DNA of 64,000 bases, from positions 16,776 through 80,775 of the forward strand of contig JANJXG010000003.1 in the NCBI GenBank assembly GCA_024709145.1, written 5' to 3'. The notes under the pieces were generated by a model. That model worked only from the letters and a program-made list of their open reading frames with translations. It searched no databases and had not been told where the DNA came from. This stretch comes from Bacteroidales bacterium. Lineage in GTDB: Bacteria > Bacteroidota > Bacteroidia > Bacteroidales > F082. A program made the position numbers and the translations under genes. Below are positions 8,470 to 16,779 of this stretch, in pieces. Within the stretch, counting starts at the first letter, position 1, and every line of letters begins with the position of its first letter.

Positions 8470-9315
8470 TCAGACGGCTCTCAGGCTCATGTCCAGGCTT
8501 TTGATTTGATGCGTTAAAGCCCCTACACTGATAAAATCAACCCCTGTTTCGGCATATTTCCTCAAGGTATGGTGGTTGATACCCCCGGAGGCTTCTGTTT
8601 CAAAACGACCTCCAATCAATTTAACGGCCCGGGCAAGTGCTTCAGGGTCAAAATTATCGAGCATCACACGATCAACACCGCCAACTTGCATCACTTCATC
8701 CAGCTCGGCGAAATTTCTAACCTCAACTTCAATTTGCAGGCGCTTACCGGTTCTTTTTAAGTAGAGTCTGGTGTTTTCGATGGCAGTTGTTATACTTCCT
8801 GCATGGTCGACATGATTATTTTTTATCAGGATCATGTCGAAAAGCCCAAACCGATGGTTAAAAGCTCCGCCAATGCGTACGGCCATTTTCTCGAAAATGC
8901 GCATATTGGGGGTGGTTTTTCGCGTGTCGAGCAGACGTGTATTCAATCCATCGAGCAGCTTTACCATCTGATGGGTATAGGTGGCGATTCCGCTCATACG
9001 TTGCATATAGTTGAGTACAAGACGCTCGGCAGTGAGAAGGGTTTGAACACGACCACTGACTTCGAATGCAATGTCTCCGGGGTAGACAGCTGTTCCATCT
9101 TCGATAAAAACCTGAAAAGTAACGGATGGGTCGAACTCGCGAAAAACGATTCTGGCCACTTCCACACCGGCTAAGATCCCCTCTTCTTTGATGAGAAGTC
9201 GGGCTTTCCCTGTGGCCGTATCAGGTATACTTGCCAGCGAAGTGTGATCACCATCACCAACATCTTCTCTGATTGCCAGTCTGATGAGTTCTTCAGGTGT
9301 AATCAATTCGTTCAT
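8470..9315 (-). CDS. nadC: Nicotinate-nucleotide pyrophosphorylase (carboxylating)
   Basis: This is the 281-residue quinolinate phosphoribosyltransferase of de novo NAD synthesis, converting quinolinate and PRPP to nicotinate mononucleotide, CO2 and pyrophosphate. Seen motifs are EDVGDGDHTS, the DTRKTTP loop, GGAFNHRFGLFDMILIKNNH and the phosphate-binding C-terminal barrel (ASGGI, VDFISVGALTH). Length is normal. Its start overlaps the stop of the DUF4783 gene by 4 bp, so the two are translationally coupled. The nadA and nadB genes are not in the window. Confidence 0.96.
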   Translation of the reverse strand: MNELITPEELIRLAIREDVGDGDHTSLASIPDTATGKARLLIKEEGILAGVEVARIVFREFDPSVTFQVFIEDGTAVYPGDIAFEVSGRVQTLLTAERLVLNYMQRMSGIATYTHQMVKLLDGLNTRLLDTRKTTPNMRIFEKMAVRIGGAFNHRFGLFDMILIKNNHVDHAGSITTAIENTRLYLKRTGKRLQIEVEVRNFAELDEVMQVGGVDRVMLDNFDPEALARAVKLIGGRFETEASGGINHHTLRKYAETGVDFISVGALTHQIKSLDMSLRAV

Positions 9316-9728
9316 TTCTTTTTAATATTGAATACATGGATGAGATCGTTTCCATTCTTTTGATTCACAACAACATAGATGTAGTATGAAACCGACTTGC
9401 TGTAATAGTCGCCGATATAAAACCGGCTCTTGGATCCGGTATTGCCTTGCTGTCGGATCACGATGCTGTCGGCAGGCCAATTCTCAAAAAAATCACGTGT
9501 CAGCATGATGGTGTGGCTTTTGCTGAAATTTCCGGTTGCAGAAGGTAATTCCAGTGCAACCAGCTCATCAAGGTAGGCTCCTAATTTTTGAGCATCGCCA
9601 TTTCTAGCTGGATTTAACCATAAACCAGCCTGATCATACTTCTCTTGCGCAGGAGCCAGAAGGTTGACCGTCAATAAAATAAATAAGACCAAAGGCATCA
9701 GAATACGGGAGTTGACGACAGTTTTCAT
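9312..9728 (-). CDS. Secreted DUF4783-family protein
   Basis: This is a 138-residue protein with a signal peptide (MKTVVNSRILMPLVLFILLT, cleavage after APA or AQ) and a compact NTF2-like body with an FSKSHTIMLTRDFF stretch and YSKSVSYYIYVV. It matches my recollection of the Bacteroidota DUF4783 family, often found beside nadC; its role is unknown. The ATG at 9728 is chosen over an open upstream frame because only it begins with a signal peptide. It overlaps nadC by 4 bp. A perfect dyad covers the bases just upstream of the start and includes the likely ribosome site GAAGGA. Confidence 0.8.
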   Translation of the reverse strand: MKTVVNSRILMPLVLFILLTVNLLAPAQEKYDQAGLWLNPARNGDAQKLGAYLDELVALELPSATGNFSKSHTIMLTRDFFENWPADSIVIRQQGNTGSKSRFYIGDYYSKSVSYYIYVVVNQKNGNDLIHVFNIKKK

Positions 9729-9729
9729 T

Positions 9730-9756
9730 CCTTCATGATAATGAAGGCCAAAAATA
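9730..9756 (-). promoter_or_regulatory. Putative promoter -7 box and palindrome for DUF4783-nadC
   Basis: On the minus strand TATTTTTG (9749-9756) is followed at once by GCCTTCATTATCATGAAGGA and then the ATG of the DUF4783 gene. The palindrome CCTTCAT-TATC-ATGAAGG (9730-9747) has a perfect 7-bp dyad. If transcription starts about 6 nt after the -7 box, the dyad spans the start site and could be an operator. If it starts further upstream, the RNA hairpin would hide the ribosome site. No -33 TTTG is seen at the right distance. Confidence 0.45.
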
Positions 9757-9930
9757 CGATTAAATCCGTTGTCTTCTGCTGTTAGGTGCCGACAATCCTG
9801 CCATCCTTTGAAGCAACGATTAATAATTCGAATCAGCCATAAGGCTATGTATGCCACATCTTTTATTAGGATGCGATAAAAATGTAAGATCAATTCTCAT
9901 GTTTATGGAAATGACCTTTCAAATATTGCC

Positions 9931-9938
9931 TATCTTTG
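9931..9938 (+). promoter_or_regulatory. Putative -7 box for the lipoprotein gene
   Basis: TATCTTTG matches TAnnTTTG and lies 27 bp before the ATG at 9966. No exact TTTG is found at 17-23 bp upstream (TTTATGG lies slightly farther). It supports the start at 9966, since the longer frame from 9936 would begin inside this box. Confidence 0.4.
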
Positions 9939-9965
9939 ATGCAGTACTTTTTGGATTGTAAAACA

Positions 9966-10685
9966 ATGAAAACATTCATATCTTTCTGTTTCTCACCATT
10001 ATTCTGGTCTTTTCTGTTCGTTTTTTTGCTCGCTTCGTGTGAGGCGCCCAAAGAAGAATCACAAACTGAAAAGTTTGAGCGTGACCTTCAAAGTTTCAAC
10101 AAGCGGATGAATAACATCGGGCAGACGATGGATATTCTGGATGCGATGCAATCGGAACTTGACAAACTTGAAATACAGCGGGCTGAAGGGAAAATTTCGG
10201 AGGCTGAGTTCAACGAAAGGTCAAATGAGGTCAAAGACACCTATGGCAGAGCTTTGGCAAAAAAAGATAATCTTCAGCCTGCCAATGGTTTGCCTCAATG
10301 GGCAGCCAGATTAGGACTCTCAGAGCCGACCGGATTGGTTCTCGACGCCTCTTTTTCGCAGATAACTTCCGTTGATAACAGCGAAGAAGGCTTCAATTCT
10401 GTTCTGCTTGTGTATACTGGTGCATACGAAGTTTCGATGAAGGAGGCTGCACGCATCGCCCGTCAGGCCGGAATTCCTTTAAGCAAGGATTTTATTCAGG
10501 CAAAGGAGCTTTCCGAAACTTATAATACAACGCCTGTCAAAGGTGTAGCTTATATGAATTTTGACCCTTTCATCAAAGATGCTCCCATCAATATTTCGAT
10601 CACAGTGGATGAAACAGGCATGCTCACAATCAGTGCCGTGGATGTGGAGCAAATGCGGAGGCAGTTTGATGAAACAGCTAGATAG
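9966..10685 (+). CDS. Putative lipoprotein with a coiled-coil segment
   Basis: This is a 239-residue protein that begins with a lipoprotein signal (FLFVFLLASC, lipid-attached Cys about residue 25). Residues about 30-95 are charged and heptad-like (FERDLQSFNKRMNNIGQTMD and onward), suggesting a coiled coil; the rest is a mixed alpha/beta domain without a motif I recognise. The start at 9966 is preferred over 9936 because it directly precedes the signal peptide and lies downstream of a TATCTTTG box. Function is unknown. The next gene begins 37 bp later. Confidence 0.65.
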   Translation: MKTFISFCFSPLFWSFLFVFLLASCEAPKEESQTEKFERDLQSFNKRMNNIGQTMDILDAMQSELDKLEIQRAEGKISEAEFNERSNEVKDTYGRALAKKDNLQPANGLPQWAARLGLSEPTGLVLDASFSQITSVDNSEEGFNSVLLVYTGAYEVSMKEAARIARQAGIPLSKDFIQAKELSETYNTTPVKGVAYMNFDPFIKDAPINISITVDETGMLTISAVDVEQMRRQFDETAR

Positions 10686-10722
10686 TTTATCTTTTTTTAT
10701 AATCAACCAATCAATTTGTACC

Positions 10723-13020
10723 ATGAAAAAACAGTTAAAAAAATCTGAGAACTTTAAAAGCCTCCTTAAATCATTTTCCAGAGTTGGTTTTTTTGTAAGT
10801 TTTTTTCTACTCTTATATTCTTCAATTCTCAAAGGAAGTGAATCCCATCAGTCAAGAATTCTGGACTTTCGCGAAATTTTTATAATTTCCTCCAATAATA
10901 ATACTGAAGTACCAGATAATGAAAGCAATAAATCTCAGTTTGCAGGTGGTTCTGGGATGCCCGATGATCCGTATCTGATTGAAAATGCACACCAGCTTAA
11001 CCAGGTAAGAAATTATTTGGGTGCGTCCTTTAAGTTGATTAGTGACATTGACCTGTATGTTTTTCCCTGGAATCAAGATCAGGGTTGGCTACCAATTGGA
11101 ACAATTGTTCATCCTTTTACGGGAAGTTTTGATGGTGATATGTTTTCTATTTCGAATTTGTTTATTAACAGGCCAAATACTGAGTATGTTGGTGTTTTCG
11201 GATTTCTCACAGGAGCTATTGTTAAGAATGTTTTTATTACAAATACAAATGTAAAAGGATCATTAATGGTGGGTAGTATTGGCGGTAAAGGAAATTTTGG
11301 GACCCTTTTCGAGAATATTCATGTAACCAATGCACATATCCAAGTGACCTATAGGTATAGCGGTGGTTTAATAGGGGGAATGGATGATTGTACGGTGAGA
11401 AAGTGTTCGAGTAATGGGGTAAACATTTATACTGGATATGATTGGAATTTCATTGGAGGATTAATTGGAGGGGTAACGTCAACTACAACAAATCAAGGTA
11501 ATTTAATTGAGGAATCATACAGTAAAACGAATGTGCAGAGCTTTGATCATAATTCATATGGTGGGTTGCTTGGAGTTACCTGGATTAAAACAACAATAAG
11601 AAATTGTTACTCTATGGGTGATGTTTTGGGTTCAGGAGATTTTGTGGGCGGTTTTCTTGGAGAAGTTGGATCAGGTTATTCGGATTTAGTTCTCGAGAAT
11701 AATTATTCAACTTCAAAAGTTATTTCACCTGGTGGACAGGTCAATGGATTCCTGGGGAAGTCCGGACAAGGAATATTTGTTGGTAACTTTTGGGATTACG
11801 AGACCTCAGGACAGAATTATGATCCAATTGCTATCCCAAAGAATACTGCGCAAATGAAGATGATCGAAACTTATCAATATTTGGGCTGGGATTTTGATAA
11901 TATTTGGTCAATTGATACTATCGGCAATTACAATAACGGATACCCTTTTTTGAAGTTTGAGTTGGAACTTTTAAATGATTGTTTACCTCCACAAACAATT
12001 ACCGTTAGTTCTTTAACTGATAAATCCTGTGTTATTCAATGGATTAATCCTAGCTTAGAAAGTAGTTATTGTCAGTTGATATGGGGGCCTAAAGGCTTCA
12101 ATCCATCAACTGAAGGCACACTAGTTGATTCTATTTCAACACAATATTATTTTCTTGACTCTTTAACCCCGGTAACAGCATATGATGTTTATTTTCGATC
12201 AAAATGCAATGGAGGTTTTTTTAGTAATTGGTCAAAGAAATATTCGTTTAAAACATTTGGGATATTTAGCGTTTCAGGTGTTGGTACATATTGTTCAAAC
12301 GAAAATCTAAGTCGTGTTAAATTGTTACTATCTGAATCACAGCCTGATGTAAATTATGTATTAGTTAAAAATGGTATTTCTCAAAGCGATACCTTAACAG
12401 GTACAGGTAATTTGTTGATGTGGAATAATTTGACTGAGGGTATATATAGAGTGAAAGCTATAAATGCAGAGGCCTCGATTTTTATGCGTGATAGTGTGGT
12501 GGTGAAAACTATTTATCCTCCCGCTGTCATCTTTGATTTGCAAAAAGACACTTTAAGTGTTGCCCTGGACTCATTCGAACTTTCCGGAGGATTTCCTAAA
12601 GGCGGAGTGTATTCAGGCTTAAATGTTAGCTCAGGTTTGTTTTATCCTTCTTTAGCAGGTGTTGGTAGGCACGAATTGTTTTATACATTTACTGATGATT
12701 ACGGTTGTCGTGATATTGCTTCTGTTCATCTTTCTGTAGTAAATTATATTGACCTTCTTGATATTGAAGCATCTGATCTGGTGGGTGTTTATCCAAACCC
12801 TGTGAAAGATATTTTACAAATTGAATTTTTTGATCATAGTGTTTCAGCGGCTGAAATTAAGATATTTAGTGCAGATTATAGATTAGTATATTCAAACACC
12901 TACTTTAATAAAGGTAATAAGGTAATTATTAATGTTTCAGATTTCAATAATGGAATTTACCATTTGGAAATTGATATGCGTGGGCAAGGTACCGTCAAAA
13001 ATAGGTTCATTAAGCTTTAA
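10723..13020 (+). CDS. GLUG-repeat and fibronectin III surface protein with T9SS sorting signal
   Basis: This 765-residue protein is probably secreted and anchored by the type IX system. After a hydrophobic N-terminus (about residues 20-45) come repeats of the GLUG type (for example SGGLIGGMDD, IGGLIGGVTS, YGGLLGVTW and VGGFLGEVG, about residues 80-330), a fibronectin III domain (about 420-515), a further beta-rich part and a type A sorting domain beginning YPNPVKDILQIEF at about residue 688 and ending GIYHLEIDM...KNRFIKL. GLUG proteins are often adhesins or peptidase-linked surface proteins. The ATG at 10723 is used; the longer frame overlaps the lipoprotein gene. Codon use is markedly AT-rich compared with the flanks. 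Confidence 0.85.
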   Translation: MKKQLKKSENFKSLLKSFSRVGFFVSFFLLLYSSILKGSESHQSRILDFREIFIISSNNNTEVPDNESNKSQFAGGSGMPDDPYLIENAHQLNQVRNYLGASFKLISDIDLYVFPWNQDQGWLPIGTIVHPFTGSFDGDMFSISNLFINRPNTEYVGVFGFLTGAIVKNVFITNTNVKGSLMVGSIGGKGNFGTLFENIHVTNAHIQVTYRYSGGLIGGMDDCTVRKCSSNGVNIYTGYDWNFIGGLIGGVTSTTTNQGNLIEESYSKTNVQSFDHNSYGGLLGVTWIKTTIRNCYSMGDVLGSGDFVGGFLGEVGSGYSDLVLENNYSTSKVISPGGQVNGFLGKSGQGIFVGNFWDYETSGQNYDPIAIPKNTAQMKMIETYQYLGWDFDNIWSIDTIGNYNNGYPFLKFELELLNDCLPPQTITVSSLTDKSCVIQWINPSLESSYCQLIWGPKGFNPSTEGTLVDSISTQYYFLDSLTPVTAYDVYFRSKCNGGFFSNWSKKYSFKTFGIFSVSGVGTYCSNENLSRVKLLLSESQPDVNYVLVKNGISQSDTLTGTGNLLMWNNLTEGIYRVKAINAEASIFMRDSVVVKTIYPPAVIFDLQKDTLSVALDSFELSGGFPKGGVYSGLNVSSGLFYPSLAGVGRHELFYTFTDDYGCRDIASVHLSVVNYIDLLDIEASDLVGVYPNPVKDILQIEFFDHSVSAAEIKIFSADYRLVYSNTYFNKGNKVIINVSDFNNGIYHLEIDMRGQGTVKNRFIKL

Positions 13021-13034
13021 ATCCCAGGAAGAGA

Positions 13035-13724
13035 ATGGATGTTATCATTACAGGTTGTAGCAGAGGTATCGGCTTCGAATTGGTGAAAGCTTTTCTGGCT
13101 GCATCCGACAGCAGGGTGCTGGCAATTTCCCGGAATGTGAATTCGCTCGAAAAACTATCTGCTGATCATGCCGGAAAACTTTTTCCTGTATCACTGGATC
13201 TTGCAGTGGAAGGATTTACAAAGCAATTGGGTGAGCTCATTCACCAGCTTGAATTTCGGCCCACTGTCCTGATTAACAATGCAGGATTGCTCGTCAATAA
13301 ACCCTTTGATGCCATGCAAAACAATGATTTTGATCAGATGTTTGGCATCAATGTTAAAGCACCATTTCAGCTGATTCGCTTTTTATTGCCTCATTTTGTG
13401 CCGGGCGCCCATATTGTCAACATTGGCAGCATGGGTGGATTTCAGGGGAGTGTAAAATTTCCAGGGCTCTCGCTCTACAGCGCAAGCAAAGCTGCGTTGG
13501 CAGTTTTGACAGAGTGTCTGGCGGCCGAATTGAATGTTTATAATATAAGGTGTAATTGCCTGGCTCTCGGGGCTGCTCAAACCGAAATGCTTGAACAGGC
13601 TTTTCCTGGTTACAATGCGCCGGTTTCGGCGAATGACATGGCTGAATTTATCCTTCATTTTGCGCTTGAATCCCACCATTTTATCAATGGTAAAATAATC
13701 CCCGTTTCGTTATCAACTCCTTAA
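13035..13724 (+). CDS. Short-chain dehydrogenase/reductase
   Basis: This is a 229-residue Rossmann-fold oxidoreductase of the classical SDR family. The nucleotide motif TGCSRGIGFEL is at residues about 7-17, NNAG follows at about 82, the catalytic Ser lies in IVNIGSMGG and the YxxxK motif in YSASKAALA. The substrate is unknown. It starts 14 bp after the T9SS surface-protein gene and ends 9 bp before rseC, so it probably travels with rseC and may be co-transcribed into the Rnf region, although a separate promoter lies before rnfB. Confidence 0.9.
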   Translation: MDVIITGCSRGIGFELVKAFLAASDSRVLAISRNVNSLEKLSADHAGKLFPVSLDLAVEGFTKQLGELIHQLEFRPTVLINNAGLLVNKPFDAMQNNDFDQMFGINVKAPFQLIRFLLPHFVPGAHIVNIGSMGGFQGSVKFPGLSLYSASKAALAVLTECLAAELNVYNIRCNCLALGAAQTEMLEQAFPGYNAPVSANDMAEFILHFALESHHFINGKIIPVSLSTP

Positions 13725-13733
13725 TTTATACAG

Positions 13734-14168
13734 ATGGCTGATTCGATGCAAGTTATTGAACATCCCGGTGTTGTAATCAAAATTTTTGACAAGAGGCTCG
13801 AAGTAATGATCCTGAGTCAATCGGCTTGTTCAAGCTGTCATGCCAAAGGAGCATGCACTGCCGCTGATATGGAAGAGAAAATTGTTGAAGTTGCAGATCC
13901 GGCTGCACATAATTATGTTGTCGGACAGCAGGTAACTGTTTTTATGCAACAGCGATTGGGAACCCGGGCTGTTTTTTTTGGTTACATCCTGCCTTTTCTA
14001 CTCATGGTGCTTACCCTTATTGTGCTCATTAGCAATGAAGTATCAGAGCCCTTCGCCGGATTATCGGCTTTGCTTGTATTGGTTCCTTATTATATCGGGC
14101 TTTATTTCCTGCGGGACAGACTTGATAAAACATTTCTGTTTGCTGTAAAACCAATTTCAACCAATTAA
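13734..14168 (+). CDS. rseC: RseC/MucC-family SoxR-reducing system protein
   Basis: This is a 144-residue membrane protein. The N-terminal half has the cysteine pattern C32-x2-C35-x5-C41 (ACSSCHAKGAC), consistent with an iron-sulfur or redox site, and two membrane helices follow (about residues 80-100 and 105-125). RseC proteins accompany Rnf clusters and in gammaproteobacteria help to reduce SoxR; in Bacteroidota rseC commonly precedes rnfB, as here. A likely job is helping Rnf assembly or electron transfer, which is inference. Confidence 0.88.
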   Translation: MADSMQVIEHPGVVIKIFDKRLEVMILSQSACSSCHAKGACTAADMEEKIVEVADPAAHNYVVGQQVTVFMQQRLGTRAVFFGYILPFLLMVLTLIVLISNEVSEPFAGLSALLVLVPYYIGLYFLRDRLDKTFLFAVKPISTN

Positions 14169-14492
14169 GTCGCTGCCGCAGTTGAAAGTCTTGTTCATCC
14201 AACCGATAGCCGGTGTATTCTTTGAACAAGTCTAAATTACTGATAATCTGTTAATTTAGAAGGTTTCTAAACTAAACCGAAACCTCACTGAGTATCAGCT
14301 TGTTTTCATGATGAGAAGAGGACTATAATGATGTCGTTATATCGTTATCATCTTGATATAATGCATTTTAGCCAATAATCATGCTTTTCGGCTTAAAGTT
14401 TTGTTTCCGACCAATTATTTTACTTTTGTATTGTTGTTTATTTATTAACAACAAACGGAATAGCTTGTGAATCAACATTAAAAGCTCTTAAC
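14169..14492. other. Intergenic region upstream of rnfB
   Basis: This 324-bp stretch between rseC and rnfB holds no gene that I can support. Its first third is of normal composition; the last 200 bp are AT-rich and contain one convincing promoter (14400-14428). No clear terminator after rseC is seen. Short dyads such as the TTGTTG/CAACAA pair near 14431-14453 occur close to the expected transcript start. Confidence 0.5.
14400..14428 (+). promoter_or_regulatory. Promoter of the rnf operon
   Basis: TTTG (14400-14403), a 17-bp spacer and TACTTTTG (14421-14428) fit the Bacteroidota consensus, with the spacer at the short end. The expected start is about 14435, giving a leader of roughly 58 nt to the GTG of rnfB. 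Confidence 0.6.
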
Positions 14493-15425
14493 GTGAACGA
14501 TATTTTGCTTTTTACCATTCTTACGCTGGGCATACTTGGAACAGTGCTGGCGGTAATCCTGTATTTTGTTGCCCAAAAATTCAAAGTGATAGAAGATCCA
14601 CGCATCGACCTTGTCGAAGAGGTCTTGCCAAAGGCCAATTGCGGAGGTTGCGGCTATCCCGGCTGTCGGAATTTTGCAGAGGTCTCTGTGAATGCTGCCA
14701 ACGAGAAACAAAGTCTCGAAGGATTGAACTGTCCGGTTGGCGGCAACGATGTAATGAAGCAGGTGGCTGCCATTCTCGGGCTGGAAGTTGCTGATCAGGA
14801 GCCCATGATAGCGGTGGTACGCTGCAATGGGTCGCATGTCAACTCACCTGCACGGGTGAAATACGATGGGCCGGCCTCCTGTGCTTTTGCGCATCAGCTG
14901 TTTGCAGGAGAAGGCGGATGCCAGTTTGGCTGTCTGGGCCTGGGCGATTGTGTTGTTTCCTGCGATTTTGATGCTATTCACATGAACCCGGAAACAGGAT
15001 TGCCTGTCGTAAACGACCTTTGTGTGGCTTGTGGTGCTTGTGTAAAGGCTTGTCCAAGAGGTATAATCGAGCTTCGGCACAAGGGTAAAAAAGACCGAAG
15101 GATTTTTGTAAGCTGCGTTAACAAGGAAAAAGGTGGCCCAGCCAGGAAAAACTGCCAGGTTGCCTGCATTGGGTGCAGTAAGTGTCAGCAGGTATGCCCT
15201 TACGATGCCATTGTTATGGCAAATAATCTGGCTTACATCGATTTTGCAAAGTGCAAACTCTGCCGCAAATGTGTGGAAGTATGCCCGACCGATGCCATTC
15301 ACGAAATCAATTTCCCATTGCGGAAACCAAAAGCTGAACCGGCACCAGCCGACCCGGAAAGGGTGGATTCTCTTCATGTTGCCGGCAACAAAGAAAATGA
15401 TATTCAATCAGACAGCAAAGCATAA
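14493..15425 (+). CDS. rnfB: Rnf electron transport complex subunit B
   Basis: This is a 310-residue subunit that receives electrons from reduced ferredoxin. It begins with one membrane helix (ILLFTILTLGILGTVLAVIL), then the cluster motif around NCGGCGYPGC, and four-cysteine ferredoxin-like motifs CVACGACVKACP, CIGCSKCQQVCP and CKLCRKCVEVCP, plus a further cysteine set around CQFGCLGLGDC. Length fits Bacteroidota RnfB. The start is the GTG at 14493, since the membrane anchor begins immediately. It is first of six adjacent subunit genes and has its own promoter. Confidence 0.97.
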   Translation: MNDILLFTILTLGILGTVLAVILYFVAQKFKVIEDPRIDLVEEVLPKANCGGCGYPGCRNFAEVSVNAANEKQSLEGLNCPVGGNDVMKQVAAILGLEVADQEPMIAVVRCNGSHVNSPARVKYDGPASCAFAHQLFAGEGGCQFGCLGLGDCVVSCDFDAIHMNPETGLPVVNDLCVACGACVKACPRGIIELRHKGKKDRRIFVSCVNKEKGGPARKNCQVACIGCSKCQQVCPYDAIVMANNLAYIDFAKCKLCRKCVEVCPTDAIHEINFPLRKPKAEPAPADPERVDSLHVAGNKENDIQSDSKA

Positions 15426-15437
15426 GCAATCTTTGGT

Positions 15438-16775
15438 ATGAGTAATCTAAAGACATTTATTATTGGTGGTGTTCATCCGCCCGAGCAAAAATTGTCAGCC
15501 ACTGCCGCAATCAGGCCTCTTCCATTATCAAAACAATTGATCATTCCGCTTGGTCAGAACCTGGGAGCTCCTCCCAGGGTGATCGTAAAGAAAGGCGATG
15601 AGGTTAAGACAGGTCAGTTAATCGCGCAGGCTGACTCATTTATATCAGCCAACCTCCATTCGCCTGCCAGCGGGAAAATTGCCAAAATTGATGAGGCTGT
15701 CGATGCTTCCGGATTTCGCCGCCCTGCTATCTTTATCGATGTCACCGGCGATGAATGGGTTGATGACGTTGACACCAGTCCTGAGATTGTACGCGGGTTC
15801 TCTTTTTCAAAATCAGAAATTGTTTCCAGAATCAAAGCTGCCGGCCTCGTTGGATTGGGTGGTGCTACTTTCCCTACTCATGTTAAAATGATGGTTCCTG
15901 ACGGGAAGAAAGCTACGCACCTTATTATCAACGGGGTTGAATGCGAGCCTTATCTTACCTCTGACCATCGACTGATGCTTGAGAGAGGGGAGGAGATGCT
16001 TGTTGGCATTCAGCTGATGATGCAGGCACTTGAGGTTGATAAGGCTATTATCGGCATTGAAAACAACAAACCCGACGCCATTAGTCACCTTCAGCTGCAT
16101 TGCAAAAGCTTTCAGGGAATCAGTGTTCAACCATTGAAAGTGAAATACCCTCAGGGGGGTGAAAAACAGCTGATCAAAGCTGCTGTTAACCGCGAAGTAC
16201 CCTCAGGGAAATTGCCCATCGAAGTGGGTTGTGTTGTTTCCAATGTTGGCACTGCACTGGCGGTATATGAAGCTGTTCAGAAACGTAAACCTTTGATTGA
16301 AAGAGTTGTAACAGTAACAGGTAAATCATTATCTAATCCATCCAACTTCCTTGTCAGGATTGGTACACCTGTTAACGAACTTATCGCTGCTGCAGGCGGC
16401 TTGCCAGGGGACACCGGAAAAATCATCAATGGGGGGCCAATGATGGGAAAAGCTGTTTCGAGTCCCGATATTCCCGTTGTAAAAGGCTCATCAGGTATTT
16501 TATTGATACCTGAAAAAGAAAGCCGGCGCAAGAAACCAATAACTTGTATTCGCTGCTCAAAATGTACGGTGGCATGTCCGATGGGACTGGAGCCCTATTT
16601 ATTAGCAAAATTATCGAAGCTTGGCATGTTCGATCGCACTGAGGGAGGGCACATCATGGATTGTATTGAGTGTGGTTCGTGTCAGTACACCTGTCCATCG
16701 GGCCTGCCTTTGCTCGATTTCCTTCGCCTGGGAAAACAAAAAACCGCCCATTTAATCAGAACCAGAAAATCATAA
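15438..16775 (+). CDS. rnfC: Rnf electron transport complex subunit C
   Basis: This is the 445-residue peripheral subunit that binds NAD(H) and FMN and passes electrons to NAD+. It has the N-terminal GGVHPPEQK stretch, a biotinyl-lipoyl-like part, the nucleotide-binding GLVGLGGATFPTHVK, the NGVECEPYLTSDHR motif and two 4Fe-4S sites, CIRCSKCTVACPMG and CIECGSCQYTCPSG. Length is close to the usual 440-450. It lies 12 bp after rnfB and 4 bp before rnfD. Confidence 0.97.
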   Translation: MSNLKTFIIGGVHPPEQKLSATAAIRPLPLSKQLIIPLGQNLGAPPRVIVKKGDEVKTGQLIAQADSFISANLHSPASGKIAKIDEAVDASGFRRPAIFIDVTGDEWVDDVDTSPEIVRGFSFSKSEIVSRIKAAGLVGLGGATFPTHVKMMVPDGKKATHLIINGVECEPYLTSDHRLMLERGEEMLVGIQLMMQALEVDKAIIGIENNKPDAISHLQLHCKSFQGISVQPLKVKYPQGGEKQLIKAAVNREVPSGKLPIEVGCVVSNVGTALAVYEAVQKRKPLIERVVTVTGKSLSNPSNFLVRIGTPVNELIAAAGGLPGDTGKIINGGPMMGKAVSSPDIPVVKGSSGILLIPEKESRRKKPITCIRCSKCTVACPMGLEPYLLAKLSKLGMFDRTEGGHIMDCIECGSCQYTCPSGLPLLDFLRLGKQKTAHLIRTRKS

Positions 16776-16779
16776 AACC

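Noticed and set aside
14844..15407. 187-codon open frame on the minus strand inside rnfB
   Set aside because: It lies wholly antisense to a strongly conserved gene, has no start signal or domain and is explained by the codon composition of rnfB.
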